This document shows, one piece after another, positions 6,778 to 15,539 of a stretch of 15,539 bases of DNA. The position numbers and the translations under genes are program-made. The notes under the pieces were generated by a model. It did not search any database. It was given only the letters and a program-made list of their open reading frames with translations, and was not told the DNA's origin. How positions within the stretch are numbered: position 1 is the first letter of the stretch; each line of letters starts with the position of its first letter. Origin of the DNA: JAKOQB01 sp036824465 (GTDB lineage Bacteria > Pseudomonadota > Gammaproteobacteria > Burkholderiales > Burkholderiaceae_F); contig DAITAC010000094.1 of NCBI GenBank assembly GCA_036824465.1, positions 1 through 15,539 of the forward strand, read 5' to 3'.

Positions 6778-7393
6778 ATGGACAAGCTCGACATCGCGCA
6801 ACTGATCGCCCTGGCCGCCACGCTCGGCTTTGCCAGCGGTATCCGCTTGTACGCCGTGTTGCTGATCGTCGGCCTGGTCGGTTATTTCGATTGGGCGCCG
6901 CTGCCGGCCGGGCTGCAGATCCTCGCGCACCCGGTCGTGCTCGGGGCCTCCGGCTTCATGGTCGCGGTCGAGTTCCTGGCCGACAAGGTCCCCGCCATCG
7001 ATTCGCTGTGGGATGCCGTGCACACCTTCATCCGCATTCCGGCCGGTGCTGCGTTGGCAGCGGCGGTGTTTGGCGCCGACAGCGCCGCATGGGCCACGGT
7101 GGCCGCCCTTCTGGGCGGCTCGCTCGCTGCGACCAGTCATTTCACCAAGGCGGGCGCGCGCGCCGCGGTCAATACGTCGCCCGAGCCGTTTTCGAACATC
7201 GCCGTGTCGACGGCCGAAGATGTCGCTGTCGGCGGCCTGTTGTGGCTGGCGATCGTGCATCCGTTCATCGCGGCCGCCGTCGTCGTCGTGCTGGTCGCGC
7301 TGGCGGCCTGGCTGCTTCCCAGGATCTTCCGCTTCATCGCCGGCGTGTTTCGGCGTCTGTTCGGTGTCGCCCGATCAACCCCGGTTTCGACCC

Positions 7394-7419
<26 letters not shown>
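6778..7419 (+). CDS. DUF4126 family integral membrane protein
   Basis: A 213-residue inner-membrane protein of the DUF4126 type; the family has no established function that I know. The N-terminal segment IALAATLGFASGIRLYAVLLIVGLVG (roughly residues 9-35), the conserved-looking EFLADKVPAIDSLWDAVHTFIR (65-86) and a glycine/alanine-rich hairpin (88-115) are characteristic, followed by long hydrophobic stretches around 147-183 and a basic amphipathic end (RIFRFIAGVFRRLF). Serine/threonine residues around KAGARAAVNTSPEPFSN also fit the family. It overlaps liuD by 26 bases, so the two are likely co-translated. A transport role is possible but unsupported. Confidence 0.8.
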
Positions 7420-9409
<1,990 letters not shown>

Positions 9410-9425
9410 GGATCGCGTTCGCCAC

Positions 9426-10367
9426 ATGAGAATCGCTGTCGCCCTGGGCAGCATGAAACCCGACGCATGGCTCGATGCGCTCGGCGCTGCGTTCGCGCGG
9501 GCTGGACTCGAGGTGGACATCGCAATGTTCGACGGCCGCGCGCGTGACGCGCGCTACGCCGTTGTGTGGCTGCCCCCGCCGGAGCTCTTCAGCGCTGAAA
9601 AGAACCTGCGCGCGGTGTTCAATGTCGGCGCCGGTGTCGAGGGGCTGCTGACGAACCCCGCGCTGCCCCCTGCGCTTCCCCTGCTGCGCCTGGTCGACGC
9701 CGGTATGGCGCCGAAGATGGCCGAATATGTGTGCTTCTACCTCGCGCGCATCACGCGTGGACTCGATCGCTTCGGCGGCCCGCACGCGGTGCGCGACTGG
9801 AATGTCGATCGGCCGCGTGGCACGCCGCCCACTGTCGGCGTGATGGGGCTGGGTGCGATCGGCAAGCAGATCGCGCACGCCGTGACGGTGTTCGGCTATC
9901 CCGTGGTCGGCTGGTCGCGCACGGGGAGATCGATTGCCGGCATGCACTGCCTGGCGGGTGAAAGCGAGTTCAGTACATTTCTCGGAATGACAGACGTCCT
10001 CGTCAACGTGCTGCCACTGACGGGTACCACGCGCGATCTGCTCGACGCGCGGCGGTTCGCACAATTGCCGCGCGGCGCGCACGTGATCAACATCGGCCGT
10101 GGCGGCACGATGGTCGACGCGGATCTGATCGCCGCGCTCGACAGTGGTCAGCTCGCCAGCGCCACACTCGACGTGTTCCGCACCGAGCCTCTGCCTGCCG
10201 AGCATCCGTTCTGGCATCACCCGCGCATCACCGTGACGCCGCACCTGTCCGGTCCCACACCGCGCGAACCGGCGGCGCTGCAGATTGCCGAAGCGATCCG
10301 ACAACTCGAAGCAGGCACGCCGCCGCAGTCGCTGGCGGGATACGTCGATCGCCAGCGCGGCTACTGA
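9426..10367 (+). CDS. D-2-hydroxyacid dehydrogenase, glyoxylate/hydroxypyruvate reductase A type
   Basis: A 313-residue member of the D-isomer-specific 2-hydroxyacid dehydrogenase family, close in length to GhrA. The nucleotide-binding GLGAIG is at residues 141-146. After the next strand VVGWSRTGRS carries Arg165 and Arg168, which suggests NADPH preference as in GhrA (inference). The catalytic trio is intact: Arg225 in NIGRGG, Glu254 in FRTEPLP and His273 in TPHLSG. It probably reduces glyoxylate, hydroxypyruvate or another 2-oxoacid; a link to leucine degradation is not obvious. The gene starts 16 bp after liuD with only a distant AGGGA, and ends just before a strong hairpin (10369-10398). 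Confidence 0.88.
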   Translation: MRIAVALGSMKPDAWLDALGAAFARAGLEVDIAMFDGRARDARYAVVWLPPPELFSAEKNLRAVFNVGAGVEGLLTNPALPPALPLLRLVDAGMAPKMAEYVCFYLARITRGLDRFGGPHAVRDWNVDRPRGTPPTVGVMGLGAIGKQIAHAVTVFGYPVVGWSRTGRSIAGMHCLAGESEFSTFLGMTDVLVNVLPLTGTTRDLLDARRFAQLPRGAHVINIGRGGTMVDADLIAALDSGQLASATLDVFRTEPLPAEHPFWHHPRITVTPHLSGPTPREPAALQIAEAIRQLEAGTPPQSLAGYVDRQRGY

Positions 10368-10368
10368 A

Positions 10369-10398
10369 AGCCGCGTCGCGCAATTGCGCTCCGCGGCT
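10369..10398. terminator. Hairpin after the 2-hydroxyacid dehydrogenase gene
   Basis: Seen directly: AGCCGCG (10369-10375) pairs with CGCGGCT (10392-10398), enclosing a perfect 12-base palindrome GCGCAATTGCGC (10378-10389) with a 2x2 internal mismatch between. It begins one base after the TGA at 10365-10367. There is no following run of T, so this is not a standard Rho-independent terminator. It could attenuate transcription, stabilise the upstream message, or be a dyad binding site for a protein. Confidence 0.4.
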
Positions 10399-10459
10399 GC
10401 CGTGATCGCGGTAACCGGCCCGAAACCTGCTTCTTCTATGTTCGGTGCACCAGTCAACC

Positions 10460-10463
10460 GAGG
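10460..10463 (+). promoter_or_regulatory. Ribosome binding site deciding the patatin start
   Basis: GAGG, 7 bases before the ATG at 10471. It favours that start over the in-frame ATG at 10438, which would add 11 residues unlike the family's N-terminus and has no ribosome site of its own. Confidence 0.55.
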
Positions 10464-10470
10464 CTTGCCA

Positions 10471-11478
10471 ATGATCGAACGTCCGCGCCACCCGACGCGT
10501 ATCGCGCTCGCGCTGCAGGGCGGTGGCTCGCACGGCGCATTCACCTGGGGCGTGCTCGATCGCCTTCTCGATGAACCCCGCATCCACATTGAGGCTGCCA
10601 GCGGCGCAAGTGCCGGTGCGATCAACGCCGCGCTGCTCGCTCACGGCCTGGCGCAGGGCGACAACGGTCACGCACAGGCAGCGCTGCGCAACTTCTGGCA
10701 GCGCCTGTCCGATCACGCGCCGGTCGGCGCGGCCGAGTACGGCATGAAAGCGCTGATGACGATGACGCGCTGGCTGGCGCCACCACAGTGGAATCCGCTC
10801 GACCTGAACCCGCTGCGAACGCTGCTCGCCGGTGCGATCGATTTTGAGCGGGTGCGCGCGACTTGTCCGATGCAACTTTTCATCGCCGCCACGCGTGTCG
10901 ATACCGGCACGCTGCGCGTCTTCCACACCCATGAGCTCACGCTCGATGTTCTGCTCGCGTCGGCCTGCCTGCCGTGGCTGCATCACACGATCGAAGTGGA
11001 CGGCACCGCGTACTGGGACGGCGGCCTGGTGGCCAACCCGCCGCTGTATTCATTGGTCGATCACTGCACAGCGGACGATCTGCTGCTGGTGACGATGCAT
11101 CCGACTCGTCGCGATCGAACGCCGGTGCAGGCCGACGAGATTTCCGCTCGCGTTGCGGAGATCAGCTTCACCGCCGCGTTCTTCGCCGAGTTACAGGGCG
11201 TGCTGACGGCACAGCGTGCCGCTCGACGACAGTGGTTCCCGATCGGCCGCGCCACGCGCCGGCTGCGGCGGCTGCGCCTGCATGTGATCGACGGCGGCGA
11301 CCTGACCGCCGCGATGCCCGCTGCAAGCCGGATGAATGTCAAGAGATCGTTCATCGACGAGTTGTTCGAGCACGGTCGGGCGCGGGCGCAAGAATGGCTG
11401 GAAAGCGCCACTAGCGCGCCGGCGGGCCAGCACTCGAGTGTCGACACCGTTCTTTTTCCGAACCAGCAGCGGCAGTAA
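10471..11478 (+). CDS. Patatin-like phospholipase family protein
   Basis: A 335-residue patatin-fold acyl hydrolase. The oxyanion-hole glycines GGGSHGAFTWG (17-27), the nucleophile elbow GASAG with Ser47, and Asp183 in WDGGLVANPPL form the complete Ser-Asp dyad. The C-terminal third, with the RRLRRLRLHVIDGG segment, resembles the extra C-terminal region of bacterial patatins of the RssA-like group with a DUF3734-type tail (recalled, not searched). Such enzymes hydrolyse phospholipids or other acyl esters; the substrate here is unknown. It has no signal peptide. It lies 103 bp after the 2-hydroxyacid dehydrogenase gene, the largest gap on the + strand before the cluster end, and 28 bp before liuE. 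Confidence 0.88.
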   Translation: MIERPRHPTRIALALQGGGSHGAFTWGVLDRLLDEPRIHIEAASGASAGAINAALLAHGLAQGDNGHAQAALRNFWQRLSDHAPVGAAEYGMKALMTMTRWLAPPQWNPLDLNPLRTLLAGAIDFERVRATCPMQLFIAATRVDTGTLRVFHTHELTLDVLLASACLPWLHHTIEVDGTAYWDGGLVANPPLYSLVDHCTADDLLLVTMHPTRRDRTPVQADEISARVAEISFTAAFFAELQGVLTAQRAARRQWFPIGRATRRLRRLRLHVIDGGDLTAAMPAASRMNVKRSFIDELFEHGRARAQEWLESATSAPAGQHSSVDTVLFPNQQRQ

Positions 11479-11495
11479 GATCGGTCGCCCGCCGC

Positions 11496-11500
11496 AGGAG
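11496..11500 (+). promoter_or_regulatory. Ribosome binding site for liuE
   Basis: AGGAG, 6 bases before the ATG at 11507. It fixes the liuE start even though the frame stays open upstream into the patatin gene. Confidence 0.75.
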
Positions 11501-11506
11501 TTGCAG

Positions 11507-12418
11507 ATGCCAACGCTTCCCCACAAAGTCTCGATCGTCGATGTCGGCCCGCGCGACGGGCTGCAGAACGAAAAGCAGATGATCCCGGCCGATGTGAAAG
11601 TCGAACTGGTCGATCGGCTGACCGCGGCGGGCTTCGCGAATATCGAGGTCACGTCGTTCGTGTCGCCCAAGTGGGTGCCGCAGATGTCGGATGCCGCCGA
11701 CGTGATGGCGCGCATCAATCGCAAGCCGGGCGTCGTCTACTCGGTGCTGACGCCGAACATGAAAGGCTTTGAGGGCGCGGTCGCCGCGAAGGCAGACGAG
11801 ATCGTCGTCTTCGGCGCGGCGAGCGAAGCGTTCTCGCAGAAGAACATCAACTGCTCGATCGCGGAATCGATCGAGCGCTTTGCACCGGTGTGCGAGGCGG
11901 CGAAGCAGCACGGCATCCGCATCCGTGGCGCGATCTCATGCGCGCTCGGCTGTCCGTATCAGGGCGAAGTGAAACCGGACGCGGTCGCGTACGTCGCGCG
12001 ACTGATGAAGGGCATCGGCGTGCAGCACATCGGTGTGGCCGACACGATCGGTGTCGGAACCCCGCGCGCCACACAGGCGGCGATGGAGGCCACGCTCGCG
12101 ATCTACGACGTGAAGGACGTGTCAGGGCACTTCCATGACACTTACGGCCAGGCAGTCGGCAATGTCTACGCGTGCCTGGAGATGGGAGTCGCGAGCTTCG
12201 ACACCAGTGTCGCCGGCCTTGGCGGCTGCCCGTACGCGAAGGGCGCGACCGGCAACGTCGCCACCGAAGACGTGCTCTACCTGCTGCGCGGACTGGACAT
12301 CGAGACCGGCATCGATCTCGACCAGGTGGTCGCTACCGGCCAATGGATCAGCGGCATTCTGAACCGCAAGGCATTCGCCCGCGCGGGAAACGCGATTGCG
12401 GCCAAGAAGGCGGCGTAG
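11507..12418 (+). CDS. liuE: Hydroxymethylglutaryl-CoA lyase
   Basis: A 303-residue TIM-barrel lyase that splits HMG-CoA to acetoacetate and acetyl-CoA, the last step of leucine degradation. DVGPRDGLQNE at residues 12-22 gives the catalytic Arg16 and metal-binding Asp17; SGHFHDTYGQ holds the metal ligands His208 and His210. GLGGCPYAKGATGNVATED contains the active-site Cys241 in the loop typical of HMG-CoA lyase, separating it from isopropylmalate or homocitrate synthases. CALGCPYQG and GVADTIGVGTP are further family marks. Strong ribosome site AGGAG at 11496-11500. The stop at 12416-12418 faces the stop of the minus-strand gene only 5 bp away, with no hairpin between. Confidence 0.95.
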   Translation: MPTLPHKVSIVDVGPRDGLQNEKQMIPADVKVELVDRLTAAGFANIEVTSFVSPKWVPQMSDAADVMARINRKPGVVYSVLTPNMKGFEGAVAAKADEIVVFGAASEAFSQKNINCSIAESIERFAPVCEAAKQHGIRIRGAISCALGCPYQGEVKPDAVAYVARLMKGIGVQHIGVADTIGVGTPRATQAAMEATLAIYDVKDVSGHFHDTYGQAVGNVYACLEMGVASFDTSVAGLGGCPYAKGATGNVATEDVLYLLRGLDIETGIDLDQVVATGQWISGILNRKAFARAGNAIAAKKAA

Positions 12419-12423
12419 CGAGG

Positions 12424-12987
12424 CTATCGGACCAGCGCGCGGTCGGCCTTGCGTTCGAGAGCCGCTTTGCGGCCCCACACCCACACATACTGGGCGCCGG
12501 ACCCGAGCACGGTCGCGGTGGTGGCGTAGAGCAGCACGCGCAGCCAAGCGCCTTCGGCGAACAATCCGGCCGCGAGTGCGAGCGCGGCCGCGAGAAACGT
12601 GAACTCCAGCGCCGTATTGAACTTCGACAACCACGACGGCGCCATGTCAAAGCGGCCAACCAGGAAATGAAACGCCGTCGCGCCCGTGACGATGACAGCA
12701 TCGCGCGCGACCGACAGCACGGCAAACCAGATCGGCACCCAGCCCTGCAGCGCCAGCAGCCAGACGACGGTGATCATCGTCAGCTTGTCCGCCAGCGGGT
12801 CGGCAATCGCGCCGAAGCGCGTGCGCATGTTGAAGCGGCGCGCGATCACCCCGTCGGCCAAATCCGCGAGCGCGCACGCCACGAACACCACCAGCGCGAC
12901 ACCGTAGTCGCGCGACAGCAGCAGCCACGCCAGCCACGGTATGGCGCAGGTCCGTGCGATGGTGATCGCGTTGGGCACGTTGAACAT
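12424..12987 (-). CDS. pgsA: CDP-alcohol phosphatidyltransferase (phosphatidylglycerophosphate synthase-like)
   Basis: A 187-residue integral membrane enzyme of the CDP-alcohol phosphatidyltransferase family. The signature D-x2-D-G-x2-A-R-x8-G-x3-D-x3-D is present as DLADGVIARRFNMRTRFG followed by AIADPLADK, giving all catalytic aspartates. N-terminal NVPNAITIARTCAIPWL and length fit PgsA, which makes phosphatidylglycerophosphate from CDP-diacylglycerol and glycerol-3-phosphate. Several hydrophobic segments follow and the C-terminus is basic. Many genomes hold more than one family member, so this may be a paralogue with another alcohol acceptor rather than the essential PgsA. It lies 59 bp downstream of the aldo/keto reductase gene on the same strand, possibly co-transcribed. 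Confidence 0.85.
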   Translation of the reverse strand: MFNVPNAITIARTCAIPWLAWLLLSRDYGVALVVFVACALADLADGVIARRFNMRTRFGAIADPLADKLTMITVVWLLALQGWVPIWFAVLSVARDAVIVTGATAFHFLVGRFDMAPSWLSKFNTALEFTFLAAALALAAGLFAEGAWLRVLLYATTATVLGSGAQYVWVWGRKAALERKADRALVR

Positions 12988-13046
12988 GCCCGCAAGCGTA
13001 CCGGCTCGGCCGCCGTCTGACTCTGCGCGGCGTCAGCAAAGTCGGG

Positions 13047-13946
13047 TCAACCGCGGTGCCAGGCTTCGGCCATGCGCCGGCGCATCGCGGCGTCGGGCAG
13101 CGGGCCCCGGCGCGCGCCCATGTTCTCGATCATGTGGGCGGGATTGGTTGTCGCCGGAATGGCGCAGGTGACGGCGGGGTGCGACACGATCCACTTCAGG
13201 AAGAACTGCGCCCAGTTGGCGCAGCCGATCTCGGCCGCCCACGGCGGCAGCGGCCGCTGTCCGACCCGATTGAACAGAAGCCCACCGTCGAATGGGCGAT
13301 TGATGATCACTGCGATGCGGCGTTCGGCGGCGAGGTTCATCAACGGTTCGGCCGAGGGGTCGTCGAAGTTGTACGTGATCTGCATGAAGTCCCACGGCTC
13401 GGACTTGAGCGCCGCAGCCATTTCGTCGTGCTTGCTGCCGTGCGAAGTCGTCACGCCGATGTAACGCCAGCGGCCCTCGTCCTTGCCCGCACGCACCGCC
13501 TTCACGTGCCCGCGCCAGTTGAGCAGGTTGTGGATCTGCATCAGGTCGAAGCGCGGCAGCTTCCACAGCCGCAGCGATTCGGCCATCTGCGTCGGGCCGA
13601 CGCGCTCGAACGCGGTCCACACCTTGGTGGCGGAGAACAGTCTGCCCGTGTGTTCAACCTGCGGCAGCAGATCGCCCAGCAGCCGCTCCGCGCGGCCGTA
13701 CATCGGTGACGAGTCGATCATGCCGCCGCCGGCGGCAAAGAACCGGGTCAGCACTTCGCGCCGCCGCGTGCGCTCGGCCAGGTTGTCACCGACATCGAAC
13801 GTGAGCCACGTGCCCATGCCGATCACGGGGATGCGCTCTCCCGATTTGGGTATCACGCGGACCAGCGGCGGGCCCTCCTGCGCCACGTTGCGCGTGGGCA
13901 GCAGCGCGCTCATGGTCAGCGCGGAAAGGAAGAATCGGCGATCCAT
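13047..13946 (-). CDS. Aldo/keto reductase with Tat signal peptide
   Basis: A 299-residue protein of the aldo/keto reductase family. The catalytic tetrad is complete: Asp78 and Tyr83 in IDSSPMYGRAE, Lys108 in SATKVW, and His139 in MQIHN; the N-terminal IPVIGMGTW (39-47) and late AIPATTNPAHMIENM segment are typical. The ATG at 13946 is chosen because it gives MDRRFFLSAL, a twin-arginine export motif, and has AAAGG just upstream on the minus strand; the frame extends further upstream but only into non-conserved sequence. Family members with Tat signals exist among proteobacteria (recalled). The source of reduced nicotinamide cofactor outside the cytoplasm is unclear. Substrate unknown. Confidence 0.88.
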   Translation of the reverse strand: MDRRFFLSALTMSALLPTRNVAQEGPPLVRVIPKSGERIPVIGMGTWLTFDVGDNLAERTRRREVLTRFFAAGGGMIDSSPMYGRAERLLGDLLPQVEHTGRLFSATKVWTAFERVGPTQMAESLRLWKLPRFDLMQIHNLLNWRGHVKAVRAGKDEGRWRYIGVTTSHGSKHDEMAAALKSEPWDFMQITYNFDDPSAEPLMNLAAERRIAVIINRPFDGGLLFNRVGQRPLPPWAAEIGCANWAQFFLKWIVSHPAVTCAIPATTNPAHMIENMGARRGPLPDAAMRRRMAEAWHRG

Positions 13947-14116
13947 CTGGACCTTTGTACAGACAGCGTCGCGCGAAATCCAGTTCCGCCGGCGACCGCG
14001 ATTTGACGACGCGCAGCCGCTCGACGAGTATCCGTCCCAACCGCCGCATTGGTCGCCACTCGCCCGATCAGACACCCGACTCGATCGGCCGCAGCGAACA
14101 CGAACGAGGACACCCG
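13947..14116. other. Divergent intergenic region (170 bp)
   Basis: Space between the minus-strand aldo/keto reductase and the plus-strand dehydratase, so it must hold promoters for both unless transcription enters from outside. The only promoter-like pair I see is TTGACG (14003-14008) with GAGTAT (14026-14031) at 17-bp spacing on the + strand; the -10 match is poor. No convincing operator dyad or terminator hairpin was found. Confidence 0.4.
14106..14110 (+). promoter_or_regulatory. Ribosome binding site for the dehydratase gene
   Basis: GAGGA, 6 bases before the ATG at 14117; it fixes the start of the dehydratase. Confidence 0.7.
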
Positions 14117-15539
14117 ATGAGCCACCGTACCTATGAATCGCTGCGCAGCGCGCGCTGGTTCGCGCCCGACGATCTGCGCTCCTCCGCGCATCGTTCGCGC
14201 TTCATGCAGATGGGCTACGCGCCGGCCGACTGGAAGGGCCGGCCGGTGATCGCGCTCGTCAATACGTGGTCCGACGTGAACCAGTGCCACGCGCACTTCA
14301 AGCAGCGCGTCGAGGATGTGAAGCGCGGCGTGCTGCAGGCCGGCGGATTCCCGCTCGAACTGCCCGCGATTTCGCTGTCGGAGCCGATCGTCAAGCCGAC
14401 GACGATGCTTTATCGCAATTTTCTTGCGATGGAGACCGAGGAACTGCTGAGGAGCCACCCCATCGACGGTGCGGTACTGATGGGCGGCTGTGACAAGACG
14501 ACGCCGGGCCTGCTGATGGGCGCCTTCAGCATGGGCATTCCCTGCATCTATCTGCCGGCCGGCCCGATGCTGCGCGGGAACTGGAAGGGCAAGATCCTCG
14601 GCTCCGGCTCCGATGGGTGGAAATACTGGGACGAGCGCCGCGCCGGCACGATCACCGAGCAGGACTGGCTCGAGGTCGAAGGCGGCATCGCGCGCAGCCA
14701 CGGCACCTGCATGACGATGGGCACCGCGGCGACGATGATGGGCATCACGGAAGCGATCGGCATGACACTGCCCGGCGCGTCGTCCATTCCCGCGGCCGAT
14801 GCCAATCACCCGCGCATGTCCGCGGAGTGCGGTCGCCGCATTGTGCAGATGGTGTGGGACGACCTGACACCGGCCAGGATTCTCACGCGTGAAAACTTCG
14901 AGAACGGCATCGCCTGCGCGATGGCGATGGGCTGCTCGACCAACGCCATCATTCATCTGATCGCGATGTCGCGCCGCGCCGGCCGTGCGATCGGCCTCGA
15001 TGATTTCGATGCCGCCAGCCGCAAGGTCCCGGTGATCGCCAACATCCGGCCCAGCGGCGACACCTACCTGATGGAGGATTTCTACTACGCGGGCGGAATG
15101 CCGGCGATGCTCAATCGCATCAAGGGCCATTTGCACCTCGCCGCGATGACGGTCAACGGCCACACGATCGGCGAGAACATTACGGGCGCGGAGGTCTACA
15201 ACGACGATGTGATTCGCGCCCTCGACCGCCCGATCTACGCGGAGGGCGCACTCGCCGTGCTGCGCGGAAACCTCGCCCCGGGGGGCTGCGTGATCAAGCC
15301 GAGCGCCTGCGCGCCGCGATATCTGAAGCACACCGGACCGGCGCTCGTGTTCGACGACTATCCGTCGATGAAGAAAGCCTCCGAAGACCCGAACCTTGAC
15401 GTCACAGCGGACCACATCCTCGTGTTCCGCAACGCCGGCCCGCAGGGCGGCCCCGGCATGCCCGAGTGGGGCATGCTGCCGATCCCGACCAAGCTGCTGA
15501 AGCAGGGCGTGCGCGACATGCTGCGTCTGAGCGATGCCC
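14117..15539 (+). CDS. IlvD/Edd family dehydratase, L-arabonate dehydratase-like (3' end outside window)
   Basis: The first 474 residues of a protein of about 580, cut by the window end. It belongs to the iron-sulfur sugar-acid/dihydroxyacid dehydratases. Three cluster cysteines are visible: Cys57 in WSDVNQCHAHF, Cys125 in GGCDKTTPG and Cys198 in SHGTCMTMGTA. These are each two residues short of the cluster ligands I recall for the Rhizobium L-arabonate dehydratase (59, 127, 200), which supports a pentonate/sugar-acid dehydratase with a [2Fe-2S] cluster rather than IlvD itself. ASSIPAADANHPRMS and ANIRPSGDTYLMEDFYYAGG are further family blocks. The divergent aldo/keto reductase could belong to the same sugar pathway (inference). 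The exact substrate (arabonate, xylonate or another aldonate) is not determined. Confidence 0.88.
   Translation, partial: MSHRTYESLRSARWFAPDDLRSSAHRSRFMQMGYAPADWKGRPVIALVNTWSDVNQCHAHFKQRVEDVKRGVLQAGGFPLELPAISLSEPIVKPTTMLYRNFLAMETEELLRSHPIDGAVLMGGCDKTTPGLLMGAFSMGIPCIYLPAGPMLRGNWKGKILGSGSDGWKYWDERRAGTITEQDWLEVEGGIARSHGTCMTMGTAATMMGITEAIGMTLPGASSIPAADANHPRMSAECGRRIVQMVWDDLTPARILTRENFENGIACAMAMGCSTNAIIHLIAMSRRAGRAIGLDDFDAASRKVPVIANIRPSGDTYLMEDFYYAGGMPAMLNRIKGHLHLAAMTVNGHTIGENITGAEVYNDDVIRALDRPIYAEGALAVLRGNLAPGGCVIKPSACAPRYLKHTGPALVFDDYPSMKKASEDPNLDVTADHILVFRNAGPQGGPGMPEWGMLPIPTKLLKQGVRDMLRLSDA

Noticed and set aside
14003..14031. TTGACG / GAGTAT as a firm promoter for the dehydratase
   Set aside because: Spacing is ideal at 17 bp but the -10 box matches only three of six bases, so it is mentioned under the intergenic region without a separate call.
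13916..15415. A 499-codon open frame on the minus strand opposite the dehydratase
   Set aside because: The + strand encodes a clear iron-sulfur dehydratase with all three cluster cysteines. The minus frame is His/Arg/Ala-rich with no recognisable motif, a common by-product of GC-rich coding sequence.

Overview
The window is a GC-rich, densely packed stretch of bacterial chromosome with 17 protein-coding genes and no RNA genes, insertion sequences or CRISPR arrays. Gene content, short or overlapping junctions and the GC-rich third codon positions suggest a proteobacterium, most likely a betaproteobacterium. This is inferred from gene style, since there is no rRNA or other marker gene.

The backbone (1-12418, all + strand) is an expanded leucine/isovalerate degradation (liu) cluster. 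It contains the 3' end of liuB (methylcrotonyl-CoA carboxylase, carboxyltransferase subunit), an acyl-CoA dehydrogenase with the active-site layout of isovaleryl-CoA dehydrogenase, liuC (methylglutaconyl-CoA hydratase), liuD (biotin-carrying subunit of the carboxylase) and liuE (HMG-CoA lyase). Together these cover the route from an acyl-CoA such as isovaleryl-CoA to acetoacetate and acetyl-CoA. A beta-carbonic anhydrase overlaps the acyl-CoA dehydrogenase gene and may supply bicarbonate to the biotin carboxylase. Other passengers are a PaaI-like thioesterase, an exported dienelactone-hydrolase-like protein, an unrecognised 201-residue protein, a DUF4126 membrane protein, a GhrA-like 2-hydroxyacid dehydrogenase and a patatin-like phospholipase.

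Two toxin-antitoxin-type modules sit inside the catabolic cluster: a VapBC pair (643-1301) right after liuB, and a nucleotidyltransferase-HEPN pair (1850-2624) right before the acyl-CoA dehydrogenase. The vapBC promoter region carries a neat inverted repeat ending two bases before the vapB start. The acyl-CoA dehydrogenase reading frame runs out of the HEPN gene with no ATG, GTG or TTG start until 2762, which is too far inside the conserved domain. Its real start is probably a CTG, or was altered when the module was inserted.

The right end changes orientation. A phosphatidylglycerophosphate-synthase-like gene and a Tat-exported aldo/keto reductase lie on the minus strand (12424-13946). The first converges on liuE with only 5 bp between stop codons. 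A 170-bp divergent intergenic region then leads to a + strand IlvD/Edd-family dehydratase resembling L-arabonate dehydratase, cut off by the window end. No stretch of more than 300 bases lacks a gene. I see no convincing wholly new system; the points most worth following are the non-canonical acyl-CoA dehydrogenase start and the two nested toxin-antitoxin modules.
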